From positions 1 through 64,000 of the forward strand of contig NZ_VLNV01000003.1 in assembly GCF_009765215.1 (NCBI RefSeq): 64,000 nucleotides of DNA. Direction: 5' to 3'. This stretch comes from Lysobacter prati. Its GTDB lineage: Bacteria; Pseudomonadota; Gammaproteobacteria; Xanthomonadales; Xanthomonadaceae. The translations under genes and the position numbers were made by a program. Shown here piece after piece: positions 54,999 to 63,718 of the stretch. Under the pieces are notes generated by a model. The model ran no database searches and had not been told where the DNA came from. It saw nothing but the letters and a program-made list of their open reading frames with translations. Position 1 is the stretch's first letter, and each line of letters begins with the position of its first letter.

Positions 54999-56807
54999 AT
55001 GCGAAGATCGGCGCTTCGTGCCATCACTCCGGTCCTTCCCGTGAAACCACTGCTTGCGGCCCTGCTCTGCGGCCACCTTGCCCTCGCCTCCTTTGCCTCG
55101 CATGCCAGCGCGGCGGATACCCGGTTCGAAGCCATCTATAGCCAGGAATGGCAGTGGCGCCAGGAACAGACCGGCGCCGCCGACGAGGACAACGACGGCT
55201 CGTCCGACCAGCACAAGCTGCCGTCGGTCGACGCCGCCAGCCAGGCCGCCCGGCTGAAGGTCTGGGAAGACGTGCTCAAGCGACTGGAAGGCGTCGACAC
55301 GGCCAAGCTGAGCCCGCAGAACCGCATCAACTTCGCGGTCTACAAGTCGCAGGTCGAGAACCTCGCCGCCGAGGTGCGCCTGCACGGCTACGAGATGCCG
55401 TTCAACTCCGACTCCTCGTTCTGGTCGAACCTGGGCTTCATGACCCGGCGCCCGCTGCGCACCGCGAAGGATTACCGCGCCTATATCGACCGCCTGGGCG
55501 ATGTGCCGCGCTACTTCGACCAGCAGACCACGAACATGCGCGCCGGCCTGGCACGTGGATTCAGCGTCCCGCGCGCGGTGCTCGACGGCCGTGATGTTTC
55601 GATCGCCGCCGTTGCCGACCTGAAGGATCCGCTGCAGTCCAACTTCTACGAGCCGTTCAAGCGCATGCCGGCGTCCATTCCGGCTGACGAGCAGGCGCGC
55701 CTGCGTGCCGACGGCGTGAGCGTGATCCGCGATCGCATGATCCCGGCCTACGCCAAGCTGCTGACCTTCTTCCGCGAGGAGTACGTGCCGCAGGCGCGCA
55801 CCACGCTGGGTGCCTCGCAGATGCCCGATGGCGATGCCTACTACCGCCAGCAGATCCGCGAGTACACGACCCTAGACCTCGATCCCGATCAGATCCACCA
55901 GATCGGCCTGGACGAAGTCGCGCGCATCCAGGCGGAGATGGAGACCATCATCAAGCAGGTCGGCTTCAAGGGCCCGCCTCAAGAAGATACGTTTGCAGCG
56001 TTCCTGCATTTCCTGCGCACCGACAAGCAGTTCTACGCGGCCACGCCGCAGGCGCTGCTCGATCGCGCCGCCTGGATCTCCAAACGCGTCGACGGCGAGG
56101 TCGGCAAGTTCATCGGCACCCTGCCGCGCGGCCGCTTCACCATCGTGCCGGTGCCGGCCGACATCGCCCCGTTCTGGACCAGCGGCCGCGGTGGCGCCGG
56201 TACCTACTGGCTCAACACCTACGACCTGCCCTCGCGCCCGCTCTACAACCTGCCGGCGCTGACCCTGCACGAGTCGTCCCCGGGGCATGCCCTGCAGGGC
56301 TCGCTAGCCAAGGAACAGGGTGACCTGCCGGCGTTCCGCCGCGAGACCTACATCTCCGCCTACGGCGAGGGCTGGGGCCTGTACAGCGAGAAGCTCGGCA
56401 AGGAAATGGGCATCTACGAGACGCCCTACGAGGACTTCGGCCGCCTGACCTACGAGATGTGGCGCGCCTGCCGCCTGGTCATCGACACCGGCATCCACGC
56501 CAAGGGCTGGACCCGCGACCAGGCCCTGGCCTACCTGCGTGACCGCACCGCCCTGAGCGAGCACGAGGTCACCACCGAGGTCGACCGCTACATCTCCTGG
56601 CCGGGCCAGGCGCTGAGCTACAAGCTCGGCGAGATCACGATCCTGCGCCTGCGCGCGGAAGCCGAGAAGGCGCTGGGCAACCGCTTCGACATCAAGGCCT
56701 TCCACGACGCCCTGCTCAGCCAGGGCTCGGTGCCGCTGCCGGTGCTGGAGGAACAGGTCCGCGCGTTCATCGCCAAATCGGCGGAGAAGACGGCGAAAGC
56801 GGGCTGA
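54999..56807 (+). CDS. Secreted DUF885 family protein, second copy
   Basis: A 602-residue protein with a signal peptide (hydrophobic run LLAALLCGHLALASF, cleavage near ASAAD). The HExxPGH motif is HESSPGH at residues 424-430, and a GEGWGLYSE segment carries the second acid, as in the DUF885 protein at 199. The start is uncertain: ATG 54999 is used; ATG 54921 lies in the edge of a repeat, and GTG 55041 would begin exactly at the signal peptide. A role as secreted metallo-hydrolase is inferred. Confidence 0.92.
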   Translation: MRRSALRAITPVLPVKPLLAALLCGHLALASFASHASAADTRFEAIYSQEWQWRQEQTGAADEDNDGSSDQHKLPSVDAASQAARLKVWEDVLKRLEGVDTAKLSPQNRINFAVYKSQVENLAAEVRLHGYEMPFNSDSSFWSNLGFMTRRPLRTAKDYRAYIDRLGDVPRYFDQQTTNMRAGLARGFSVPRAVLDGRDVSIAAVADLKDPLQSNFYEPFKRMPASIPADEQARLRADGVSVIRDRMIPAYAKLLTFFREEYVPQARTTLGASQMPDGDAYYRQQIREYTTLDLDPDQIHQIGLDEVARIQAEMETIIKQVGFKGPPQEDTFAAFLHFLRTDKQFYAATPQALLDRAAWISKRVDGEVGKFIGTLPRGRFTIVPVPADIAPFWTSGRGGAGTYWLNTYDLPSRPLYNLPALTLHESSPGHALQGSLAKEQGDLPAFRRETYISAYGEGWGLYSEKLGKEMGIYETPYEDFGRLTYEMWRACRLVIDTGIHAKGWTRDQALAYLRDRTALSEHEVTTEVDRYISWPGQALSYKLGEITILRLRAEAEKALGNRFDIKAFHDALLSQGSVPLPVLEEQVRAFIAKSAEKTAKAG

Positions 56808-56813
56808 TTGTTA

Positions 56814-56937
56814 GCTCCCTCCCCTCCGCGCAGGGGAGGGCTGGGGAGGGGTAAAGCCCGCGCAGCGGGCAACCAGGGCGCCTCGCGCCTCAACCCCCTC
56901 CCAGCCTCCCCTGCCAGCAGGGGGAGGAGCAGTCCGT
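56814..56937. repeat. GC-rich palindromic repeat (CTCCCTCCCCT type)
   Basis: A repeat with a perfect 9-bp stem CCCTCCCCT/AGGGGAGGG (56817-56825 with 56832-56840) and a second inverted stretch near 56910-56937. It fills the space between the DUF885 stop and the rpmB promoter and may act as a terminator. Confidence 0.7.
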
Positions 56938-56951
56938 CTGTGGATAACTAC

Positions 56952-56980
56952 TTGCCCGGCCTGCATTTCGCGGGCATAAT
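56952..56980 (+). promoter_or_regulatory. Probable sigma-70 promoter of rpmB-rpmG
   Basis: TTGCCC (56952-56957) and CATAAT (56975-56980) with the ideal 17-base spacer. Transcription from about 56987 would give a leader of about 180 bases before rpmB. The rest of 56938-57167 shows no gene. Confidence 0.7.
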
Positions 56981-57167
56981 GCGCGGCTCGCTGCGTCCGG
57001 TCTGCCTTTAGGGGCATCACCGGGCGGATCCCGGAAGCGCGATTCCGGCCCGCCTCGTGCCGCGAGAATTTCCTACCCGTATCGCGCACCGCCCACACCC
57101 CGGTGTGACAGCGGAGGGGCCGCCGCCTCCCTGGCCAAGGGAAGCACCATTACCTTTCGAGGTGCGT

Positions 57168-57404
57168 ATGGCCCGTGTATGCCAAGTAACCGGTAAGCGA
57201 ACGACGACTGGCAACAACGTCTCGCATGCCATGAACAAGACCCGCCGCCGTTTCCTTCCCAACCTCCATGAGCGCCGCTTCTGGGTCGCTTCCGAGAACC
57301 GTTGGGTGAAGCTGCGTGTTTCCAGTGCCGCCCTGCGCACCATCGACAAGAATGGTATTGACGCCATTCTCGCCGACCTGCGCGCCCGCGGCGAAAAGAT
57401 CTGA
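57168..57404 (+). CDS. rpmB: 50S ribosomal protein L28
   Basis: A 78-residue ribosomal protein with the L28 start [11 protein letters not shown] and the [17 protein letters not shown] segment. ATG at 57168 matches the family start. The 13-bp gap to rpmG indicates the usual rpmB-rpmG operon. Confidence 0.98.
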   Translation: MARVCQVTGKRTTTGNNVSHAMNKTRRRFLPNLHERRFWVASENRWVKLRVSSAALRTIDKNGIDAILADLRARGEKI

Positions 57405-57417
57405 GGAGGATCGAACC

Positions 57418-57582
57418 ATGGCTTCCAAGCGCGACAAGATCCGCCTCATCTCTTCTGCCGGCACCGGTCATTTCTATACGACCGACAAGAACAAGAAGAA
57501 CACCCCGGCCAAGATGGAGGTCAAGAAGTACGACCCCGTCGTCCGCAAGCACGTGACGTACAAGGAAGGCAAGATCAAGTGA
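57418..57582 (+). CDS. rpmG: 50S ribosomal protein L33 (zinc-free form)
   Basis: A 54-residue L33 ([20 protein letters not shown]). It contains no Cys, so it is the zinc-independent form. GAGGAGGA lies just upstream of the ATG. Confidence 0.98.
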   Translation: MASKRDKIRLISSAGTGHFYTTDKNKKNTPAKMEVKKYDPVVRKHVTYKEGKIK

Positions 57583-57621
57583 CCCTCTGACCCACGCGCT
57601 GCGCGCGTGGCTTTGTCAGGA

Positions 57622-57652
57622 GGTCATCCCCGCGAAAGCGGGGATCCAGCCT
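57622..57652. repeat. Half copy of the GCGAAAGC palindromic repeat
   Basis: The stretch ATCCCCGCGAAAGCGGGGAT is a perfect small hairpin, matching one arm of the elements at 31702 and 54808. Confidence 0.7.
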
Positions 57653-57667
57653 TCAAGTTCCAGAGAA

Positions 57668-57693
57668 AGCCCGCCGCAAGGCGGGCTTTTTTT
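57668..57693 (+). terminator. Rho-independent terminator of rpmB-rpmG
   Basis: AAGCCCGCC-GCAA-GGCGGGCTT with a run of seven T, directly after the operon. Confidence 0.92.
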
Positions 57694-57717
57694 GCGCGTC
57701 CGAATTCCTCGGACACT

Positions 57718-57742
57718 AAAAGACGGCCCCTTGCGGGGCCGT
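57718..57742 (-). terminator. Terminator of the TonB-dependent receptor gene
   Basis: ACGGCCCC-TTGC-GGGGCCGT (57723-57742); on the - strand it is followed by CTTTTAG, a short T-run. It lies 38 bp after the receptor stop. Confidence 0.8.
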
Positions 57743-57780
57743 AAGGTGCATTCACACCGAGGAGGACGGTACTTCGAAGA

Positions 57781-60639
57781 TCAGAACTTCTGCGAGTAGC
57801 GCATGTAGACGAACTGCCCAGGCACTTCGTACTGCGGGTCGTAGCTGTTGGCCGACGTCGTCGCCGAGCGCGGCGGATCGCGGTCGAAAAGGTTGTTGAT
57901 GCCCAACGTGATGCGTGCGTTCCAGGGAACGTTCACGAAGGCGCTGACATCGGTGTAGGTCACGCTCGGGATCTTGTTCTCCGGGCGCGCGCCAGCCGCG
58001 GTGATGCGTCCCGGATCCGAGCAAAGCAGCGGAATCTGCGTCGACGACACCGACAACGAGGCGCAGTTCTCCGTCTGGCTGGAGTAATAGCGCAGGTTCG
58101 CAGTCAAGCCGTAATCGCCGTAGGCCCAGTTTGTTGCGAGATTGGAGCGGATGCGCCACTGGTTGTCGCGATTCCTGTACTCGCCGACGCGATTTCCACC
58201 CTCTCCCGACACCGGATCGTCCGTCACGACGCCATCGCCGTTGACGTCAACGTAGTACTTCGTCAGGTAGGTGCTGTCCCAGTTGACCCCGAACTTACCG
58301 AACTTCGTCTCGCGAAGTTGGTAGGCAACATTGAGGTCGAATCCTTCGACCTCATATGTGCCGACGTTCAATGAGGTGACTAGAAGGTTGGAAATCTGGC
58401 CATCTCTTGCACGCGTCTGGAGTGCGCACGCCGATGCGTCGTTGGCGCGGTAGCAACGATCCAGCACTTCCTGTGCCGTCTGGGAGAAGATCGCGTCGTC
58501 GATTTCGACATTCCACCAGTCCAGCGCCAGGCCGAGGCCTTCAACAAAACTCGGGCTATAGACGAACCCAAGCGTTTTGCTGGTCGAAGTTTCCGGACCC
58601 AGCTGGGCGTTTCCGCCTACGGTCGTCCGAATCTGGCTGTTGGCCTGATCATAGGCGGGGACCCCGGCGCAAGAAGCAGGCGGCCGCTGAGCAGTGCCGC
58701 CCACGATGCCCGCACAGGGATCAGCAACCCGTTCGAAGGTGTCACTGACGCCGGAGTACAGCTCCTGGATCGACGGCGCTCGGAATCCCTCGCTGTAGTT
58801 GCCGCGAACGAGCAGGTCATCGAAGGGTTTCCACTTGAATCCGAACTTGCTGTTGAGCGTGTCGCCAAACGTGCTGTAGTCGGAATAGCGCGTTGCCGCA
58901 TTGAGCTCCAGCAGCTTGGCCCCAGGAAGGTCTGCCAGCAACGGCAGGCTCAGTTCCAGATAGGCTTCATCCACACTGTAACCACCGGCAGTGGCGGTGC
59001 GGTTGTTGCCGGTGCTGTTGCCCGACTCGGTGATCGGATCTGGCTGGTCGAAGCCGGATTCGGTGCGATGCTCGGCACCGAAGGAGAATGCGGCCTTGCC
59101 TCCTTGGAGCGGGAACAGCTCACCGCCAATGTTGGCGTAGTAGTTCTTCAGCTCGTATCCGAAGCTGTTGATCCCGGTGAAGCTCGCGTACTCCAGCATC
59201 TCCTTCGTGAGCGTGTTTGCACCCAGGAAGTTCAAGGGTACGCAGCCGGCGATTTCCGCGCCGGGCGTACCGCAGCGAGCCACACCACCTGCATCACGGA
59301 ACGACGGGCCCAGGCCATTACGCAGCGCGCGCACGTCGAACAGACCGGTCTCCGTGTCCTTTTGGTTGTTCTCGCCGTAGAGATAACCGGCTTCCCACGA
59401 GAACAGGTTTTCGCCAGCCTGGAATTCGCCTTCGAAGTTGCCATTGAAAGCGAACGTGTCGACATCCTGCCGGAAGAGGCGGCCGTTGGTCTCGGTCGCA
59501 CGCCGCTGGATGTAGCTCAGATCACTTCCATACGGGTTGTAGACGTTCTTCGAGCTAAGAACGATGTTCTCGGCCAGCGACCCGGGGTTGCTGCGGCCGA
59601 GGACCAGTGGTCCGGCCGCCAGGAGCTGACTGGACTCGCGCTCGTTGTAGGTTGTCGCCACCTTGAAGCGGACGTTGTCGGTCACGTTCAACGAGCCGCT
59701 TGCAAACAGCGACGTGCGCTCCTGCGGCGTGCGCAGGTAATTTGCCGGGGCGAAGTTGTACGAATCCGAGATGCCGTACGGTCGCCAGTCGTTTGGTCCT
59801 TTCCCCGTCGCCACCAGATAGCCCGACCTTCCGTCGGGGCGTACCGGGGCTGCGTTGCCGTTGCTGGACCCGAGGATGCCGAAACGACCCGCGGGCGTCG
59901 ACGAGCTGTTACCCGTGCCCGGAGTGGCACCGTAGAAGGGCGTCGCAGAGATCTCGCGATCCCCGGCGAATACCGGCTCCTCCTTGACGTACCCGACCCC
60001 CAGCAGTGCGCTCCACCGATCCCCGGAGGACCCAAGCGTGAAGTCGTAGGCCTGGCGGGAACCGTCACCTTTGTCGTACTGACCAAGGTACGCGTTGGCT
60101 TCGGCGCCGTCGAAGTCCTTGCGCAGGATCACGTTGACGACACCGGCGATGGCGTCGGAACCATAGATCGTCGAGGCACCGTCCTTCAGAACTTCGATCC
60201 GCTCCACCGCCGCTGTCGGGATCGTGTTGAGGTCGACCGCGCCGCCAAGGCCGGTGCCGCCGCCCCAGCGCTTCCCGTTAACTAACACCAGGGTGCGTTC
60301 GGAGCCGAGATTGCGCAGGCTGACGCGGCTCTCGCCATTGCCACCATTGTTGTAGCTGGAGTTGAGGGTGGAGCCACCAGCGCTGATGCGCTGGATCACA
60401 TCACCGATCGACGTCAGCCCCTGTGCACTGATGTCCTCCCGGCTCAGCGAGAAGATCGGCTGTGACGTCTCGATGTCGGCTCGCTTGATGCGCGATCCGG
60501 TGACTTCGATCTTGTCGAGCGTCTTGGCGCCCTTGTCGCTGGTTTCCTGGGCGCCGGCGAGTGCCGGCGCCAGGGCGATCGCGATGCCTGCCGGCAGCAT
60601 GCCGACGCGCACCGCGGTGCGCAGGTTGCGGTGTTCCAT
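57781..60639 (-). CDS. TonB-dependent outer-membrane receptor
   Basis: A 952-residue outer-membrane receptor. A signal peptide (1-29, ending LAGAQ) precedes a TonB box-like TLDKIEVTGSRI, the plug domain (about 55-170; landmarks SLRNLGSERTLVLVNGKRW and YGSDAIAGVVNVI), and a large 22-strand barrel ending in Phe (YMRYSQKF). It should import a scarce substrate with TonB energy; the substrate is not readable, and the length suggests the large xanthomonad type often used for carbohydrates or peptides. GGAGAAG precedes the ATG. The AraC-type regulator gene lies 32 bp upstream on the same strand, so the two are probably one unit. Confidence 0.93.
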   Translation of the reverse strand: MEHRNLRTAVRVGMLPAGIAIALAPALAGAQETSDKGAKTLDKIEVTGSRIKRADIETSQPIFSLSREDISAQGLTSIGDVIQRISAGGSTLNSSYNNGGNGESRVSLRNLGSERTLVLVNGKRWGGGTGLGGAVDLNTIPTAAVERIEVLKDGASTIYGSDAIAGVVNVILRKDFDGAEANAYLGQYDKGDGSRQAYDFTLGSSGDRWSALLGVGYVKEEPVFAGDREISATPFYGATPGTGNSSSTPAGRFGILGSSNGNAAPVRPDGRSGYLVATGKGPNDWRPYGISDSYNFAPANYLRTPQERTSLFASGSLNVTDNVRFKVATTYNERESSQLLAAGPLVLGRSNPGSLAENIVLSSKNVYNPYGSDLSYIQRRATETNGRLFRQDVDTFAFNGNFEGEFQAGENLFSWEAGYLYGENNQKDTETGLFDVRALRNGLGPSFRDAGGVARCGTPGAEIAGCVPLNFLGANTLTKEMLEYASFTGINSFGYELKNYYANIGGELFPLQGGKAAFSFGAEHRTESGFDQPDPITESGNSTGNNRTATAGGYSVDEAYLELSLPLLADLPGAKLLELNAATRYSDYSTFGDTLNSKFGFKWKPFDDLLVRGNYSEGFRAPSIQELYSGVSDTFERVADPCAGIVGGTAQRPPASCAGVPAYDQANSQIRTTVGGNAQLGPETSTSKTLGFVYSPSFVEGLGLALDWWNVEIDDAIFSQTAQEVLDRCYRANDASACALQTRARDGQISNLLVTSLNVGTYEVEGFDLNVAYQLRETKFGKFGVNWDSTYLTKYYVDVNGDGVVTDDPVSGEGGNRVGEYRNRDNQWRIRSNLATNWAYGDYGLTANLRYYSSQTENCASLSVSSTQIPLLCSDPGRITAAGARPENKIPSVTYTDVSAFVNVPWNARITLGINNLFDRDPPRSATTSANSYDPQYEVPGQFVYMRYSQKF

Positions 60640-60671
60640 GTATGACTTCTCCAGATATTGTTATCGACGCG

Positions 60672-61649
60672 TTAAGCGCCTACTAACCTTATTCCGGAGT
60701 TTCTGATCACGTTTTCCCGCAGAGACCTGACCGTTCCGCTGCTCGCGCCAACGTCCTTTGCATTCGCGACACGCCGCCTTTGCATCATCAGGTCAGCGTC
60801 GCGCCTTGCTGCCCGGTACTCCGATGCGGTCATGCCGAACCGTGCGCGGAAGCTGCGGGCGAAGCTGCAGCTGTTGTCGAATCCGCTGGCGGCGCCGACC
60901 TCGCCAATGGTCATCAAGGTGGATGCGAGCAGGCTGGCGGCGTGATCCAGTCGCATGCGTGCCGACGCGGCCAGCGGACTTTCGCCATAGAGCTTGTGGA
61001 ACAGCTTGGAGAAGTACCAGGTCGAGAAGCGCGTGCGTTCGGCCAGTTCACTGATGCGGACGATGCGATGGCAGTGACCTTCCAGGTACAGGCTGGCGCG
61101 CTGCATCCGTTCGAACACCTGGCGCTTGCGACCTAGCGATGCGCCCGGGCACAGACCCAGACGCTCTCCGTACTCGGCCTGGATCTCCTGCAGGAACAGC
61201 AGCATCGAACGCAGTGGTGCCTGGATGCGACCGCTGCGGCTGTCGTTGTCGATGTTGCGCGAGGCCCTGTACCACATCCGCGAGAACGACCTGGTCTGCT
61301 CGGGCTTGAGGCGTCCGCGTCCGACGTAGAGGCCGAAGTCGGAGAAGCGGCTCATCGCACGCAGTGCATCTTCGGCGATGGTGAGGCCGATGCAGATGCC
61401 GTTCTGATCGGGTTGGATCAGCGGCATCGAATCCTTCGCGAATGCGATCCAGTCACCGGTACGCAGGTAGAACCGGCCTTCCTTGGCTTCCACCCAGGAA
61501 CCTGCGCGCACCTGCACCCAGATCGAAAGATCCTGGCTCGACAATTCGACGCTTCCCAGACGCGAAGCACCGACGCACCTTGCCCATTGGCCTTCGGCCG
61601 GACCAATCCGCAGCAGCTGACCCCGATCCACCCACTTTGCTCGTTCCAT
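60672..61649 (-). CDS. AraC-family transcription regulator
   Basis: A 325-residue regulator with an N-terminal ligand-type domain (about 1-190) and a C-terminal AraC double helix-turn-helix (about 205-300; ISELAERTRFSTWYFSKLFH and GEVGAASGFDNSCSFARSFR). The last 25 residues are a basic, low-complexity tail. ATG at 61649 is used; TTG at 61697 adds 16 residues. It precedes the TonB receptor with a 32-bp gap and probably controls it. The 175 bp to the cardiolipin synthase-like gene hold two divergent promoters. Confidence 0.9.
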   Translation of the reverse strand: MERAKWVDRGQLLRIGPAEGQWARCVGASRLGSVELSSQDLSIWVQVRAGSWVEAKEGRFYLRTGDWIAFAKDSMPLIQPDQNGICIGLTIAEDALRAMSRFSDFGLYVGRGRLKPEQTRSFSRMWYRASRNIDNDSRSGRIQAPLRSMLLFLQEIQAEYGERLGLCPGASLGRKRQVFERMQRASLYLEGHCHRIVRISELAERTRFSTWYFSKLFHKLYGESPLAASARMRLDHAASLLASTLMTIGEVGAASGFDNSCSFARSFRARFGMTASEYRAARRDADLMMQRRRVANAKDVGASSGTVRSLRENVIRNSGIRLVGA

Positions 61650-61824
61650 AAGACCTGACTGACGTGTGAGGGCGTTCAGGCTCACTTGGCGTGGCAAATG
61701 AGTACATAAGAAACTTCTTAAAGTGACTGGTGGAACGTGCTCGTGTCACACCAGATCCCACGCGCGTCTCGCGGTCCTCAGTGGCGGCGATGCCGGCTTC
61801 ACGCGCGCATGCTCCAATGCCGCC

Positions 61825-63246
61825 ATGCCCTTCGACCTGCACGCCGGCTACTGGCTGTTCTTCCTGGACTGGCTGATCCGGCTGGCGGCGCTGGCCTGGA
61901 TTCCGGTGCGCAGCCCGCCGGCCGCGGCGCGCAGCTGGCTGCTGCTGGTCGGCTTCGTCCCGCTGCTGGGGTTGCCGCTGTACCTGGTGCTGGGCCATCC
62001 GTGGCTGGCGCGGCAACGGCGCGAGCGTCAGGCGCTGGCCTCTGCGGTGATCCGCGAGCGCCAGGACAGCCTGCGCGAATGGCGTTGGCTTCCGCCAGGC
62101 GGTGAAGGCGACGCCAGTGCGGACATTCCACGTCTCGCCGAGCGCCTGGGCGACTTCATGCCCACTCATGGCAACGGCATCGAGTTGCTCGACGACTACG
62201 AACCGTCGCTGGCTGCGTTGCTTGCGGACATCGATGGGGCTCGCGAAGAAGTGCACCTGCTCTACTACCTGATGTTCGACGACCGTGTCGGTGCCGCGGT
62301 CGCCGACGCGCTTCGGCGCGCTGCATCGCGCGGCGTGCGCTGCCGGCTGCTGCTCGATGCGGTGGGTGCAAAGCCCGGACTGCGTGCATTCGCGCGGCCG
62401 TTACGGGAGGCAGGTGTCGACGTCCGCGCGATGCTGGCCGGCGGGCTGGCGTGGCGCAGTCTTTCACGCATGGACCTGCGCAACCATCGCAAGCTGGCGG
62501 TGATCGATCGCCGCGTGGGTTATGTCGGTTCACAGAACCTGGCGGAGCCGGGTTTCGTTGCGGGCTTCCCCAACCGCGAACTGGTCGCTCGCGTGATGGG
62601 GCCGGCGGTGCGGCAGATGGCAGGGCTGTTCGCCAGCGACTGGCTGATCGAGACCGGCGAGCGGCTCACCGCCGATGGTGACTACACCGGCACCGGCGCG
62701 GCGCCGGCGCAGCTGTTGCCCGGCGGACCGGCGTACCAATTCCAGAATGCGCGCGACGTCGTGGTCGCGCTGATCCAGCACGCGCGTCGGCGGGTGGTGC
62801 TGACCACGCCCTACTTCGTGCCTGATGACGTGACGCTCGGCGCGCTGCACCTGGCCGCCTTGTCGGGCGTGCAGGTCCAGCTGGTGCTGTCGCAGAGCAA
62901 CAACCAGAACCTCACGCGCTGGGCGCAGCGGTCCTACTACGAGGAACTGCTGGAGGCCGGCGTGCACATCGCGCTGTACCGGCCGCACTTCCTGCACGCC
63001 AAGCACCTCAGCGTCGACGACGACATCGCCCTGATCGGCTCGATCAACCTCGACATCCGCTCCTTCGCGCTCAATGCCGAGGTTGGATTGCTGTGTTACG
63101 ACCGTGCCGTGGTCGAGCGCCTGCGCGGCATCGAGGCCGAGTACCTGGCGGATTCGGAGATTCTCGACCTGGAGTCGTGGCGGGCGCGACCGCGCTGGCG
63201 GCGTAGCGTGGAAGGGATCGCGCGACTGGCGGACTCGCTGATCTAG
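61825..63246 (+). CDS. Cardiolipin synthase-like phospholipase D protein
   Basis: A 473-residue membrane enzyme. Two helices lie near the N-terminus (about 8-26 and 35-55), and two HKD motifs follow: HRKLAVID at His221 and HAKHLSVD at His391, each followed by the GSxN pattern. This is the bacterial Cls layout, which joins phosphatidylglycerol to make cardiolipin. ATG at 61825 gives the usual topology. Its stop overlaps the small convergent gene by four bases. Confidence 0.93.
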   Translation: MPFDLHAGYWLFFLDWLIRLAALAWIPVRSPPAAARSWLLLVGFVPLLGLPLYLVLGHPWLARQRRERQALASAVIRERQDSLREWRWLPPGGEGDASADIPRLAERLGDFMPTHGNGIELLDDYEPSLAALLADIDGAREEVHLLYYLMFDDRVGAAVADALRRAASRGVRCRLLLDAVGAKPGLRAFARPLREAGVDVRAMLAGGLAWRSLSRMDLRNHRKLAVIDRRVGYVGSQNLAEPGFVAGFPNRELVARVMGPAVRQMAGLFASDWLIETGERLTADGDYTGTGAAPAQLLPGGPAYQFQNARDVVVALIQHARRRVVLTTPYFVPDDVTLGALHLAALSGVQVQLVLSQSNNQNLTRWAQRSYYEELLEAGVHIALYRPHFLHAKHLSVDDDIALIGSINLDIRSFALNAEVGLLCYDRAVVERLRGIEAEYLADSEILDLESWRARPRWRRSVEGIARLADSLI

Positions 63247-63530
63247 GCGCTGTCGCCGCTCATCAGGATGCGCACCTGATCGCAGCCGCGATCGATGACC
63301 GCCACTTCGACATCGCCGTCGCTCCCCTGAACGAGCCAGCGGTAGATCGGATAGGCCGCGCCGAAACTGACCAGCGGCGGTCGCCCGAACTCGCCGACGA
63401 AGCTTCCCAGCGTCCGCTGCGTCACCCCTATTTGCCGGACGGAGGCGCTGCGGCTTCCGACGGCCAGCGCAACGGCGGTCATCATGGTGGGGTCCATGGG
63501 CGAAAGCGCGTCCAGGGGTGAAGCTTGCAT
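63243..63530 (-). CDS. Small hypothetical protein
   Basis: A possible 95-residue protein, convergent with the cardiolipin synthase-like gene. Its C-terminal half looks like a folded domain (YPIYRWLVQGSDGDVEVAVID); the N-terminal 20 residues have several alternative Met starts. I recognise no family. The remaining 63531-63718 shows no gene. Confidence 0.5.
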   Translation of the reverse strand: MQASPLDALSPMDPTMMTAVALAVGSRSASVRQIGVTQRTLGSFVGEFGRPPLVSFGAAYPIYRWLVQGSDGDVEVAVIDRGCDQVRILMSGDSA

Positions 63531-63718
63531 GAGGGATCACAGATCGATGGGGTGGCCAGTTGCCACCTGATGGCGACGATACGGGCATGAATGAAGCGGG
63601 GATCTAGGACTCTTCCCAAAATGAAGGCACTCGGAGCCTCCCGGCAGCAAACTGGACAGGACGACAGCGCCTCGCCTGGCGTTCTACACTCGTCTCGTTC
63701 GACAACGCGAGGCACGCC

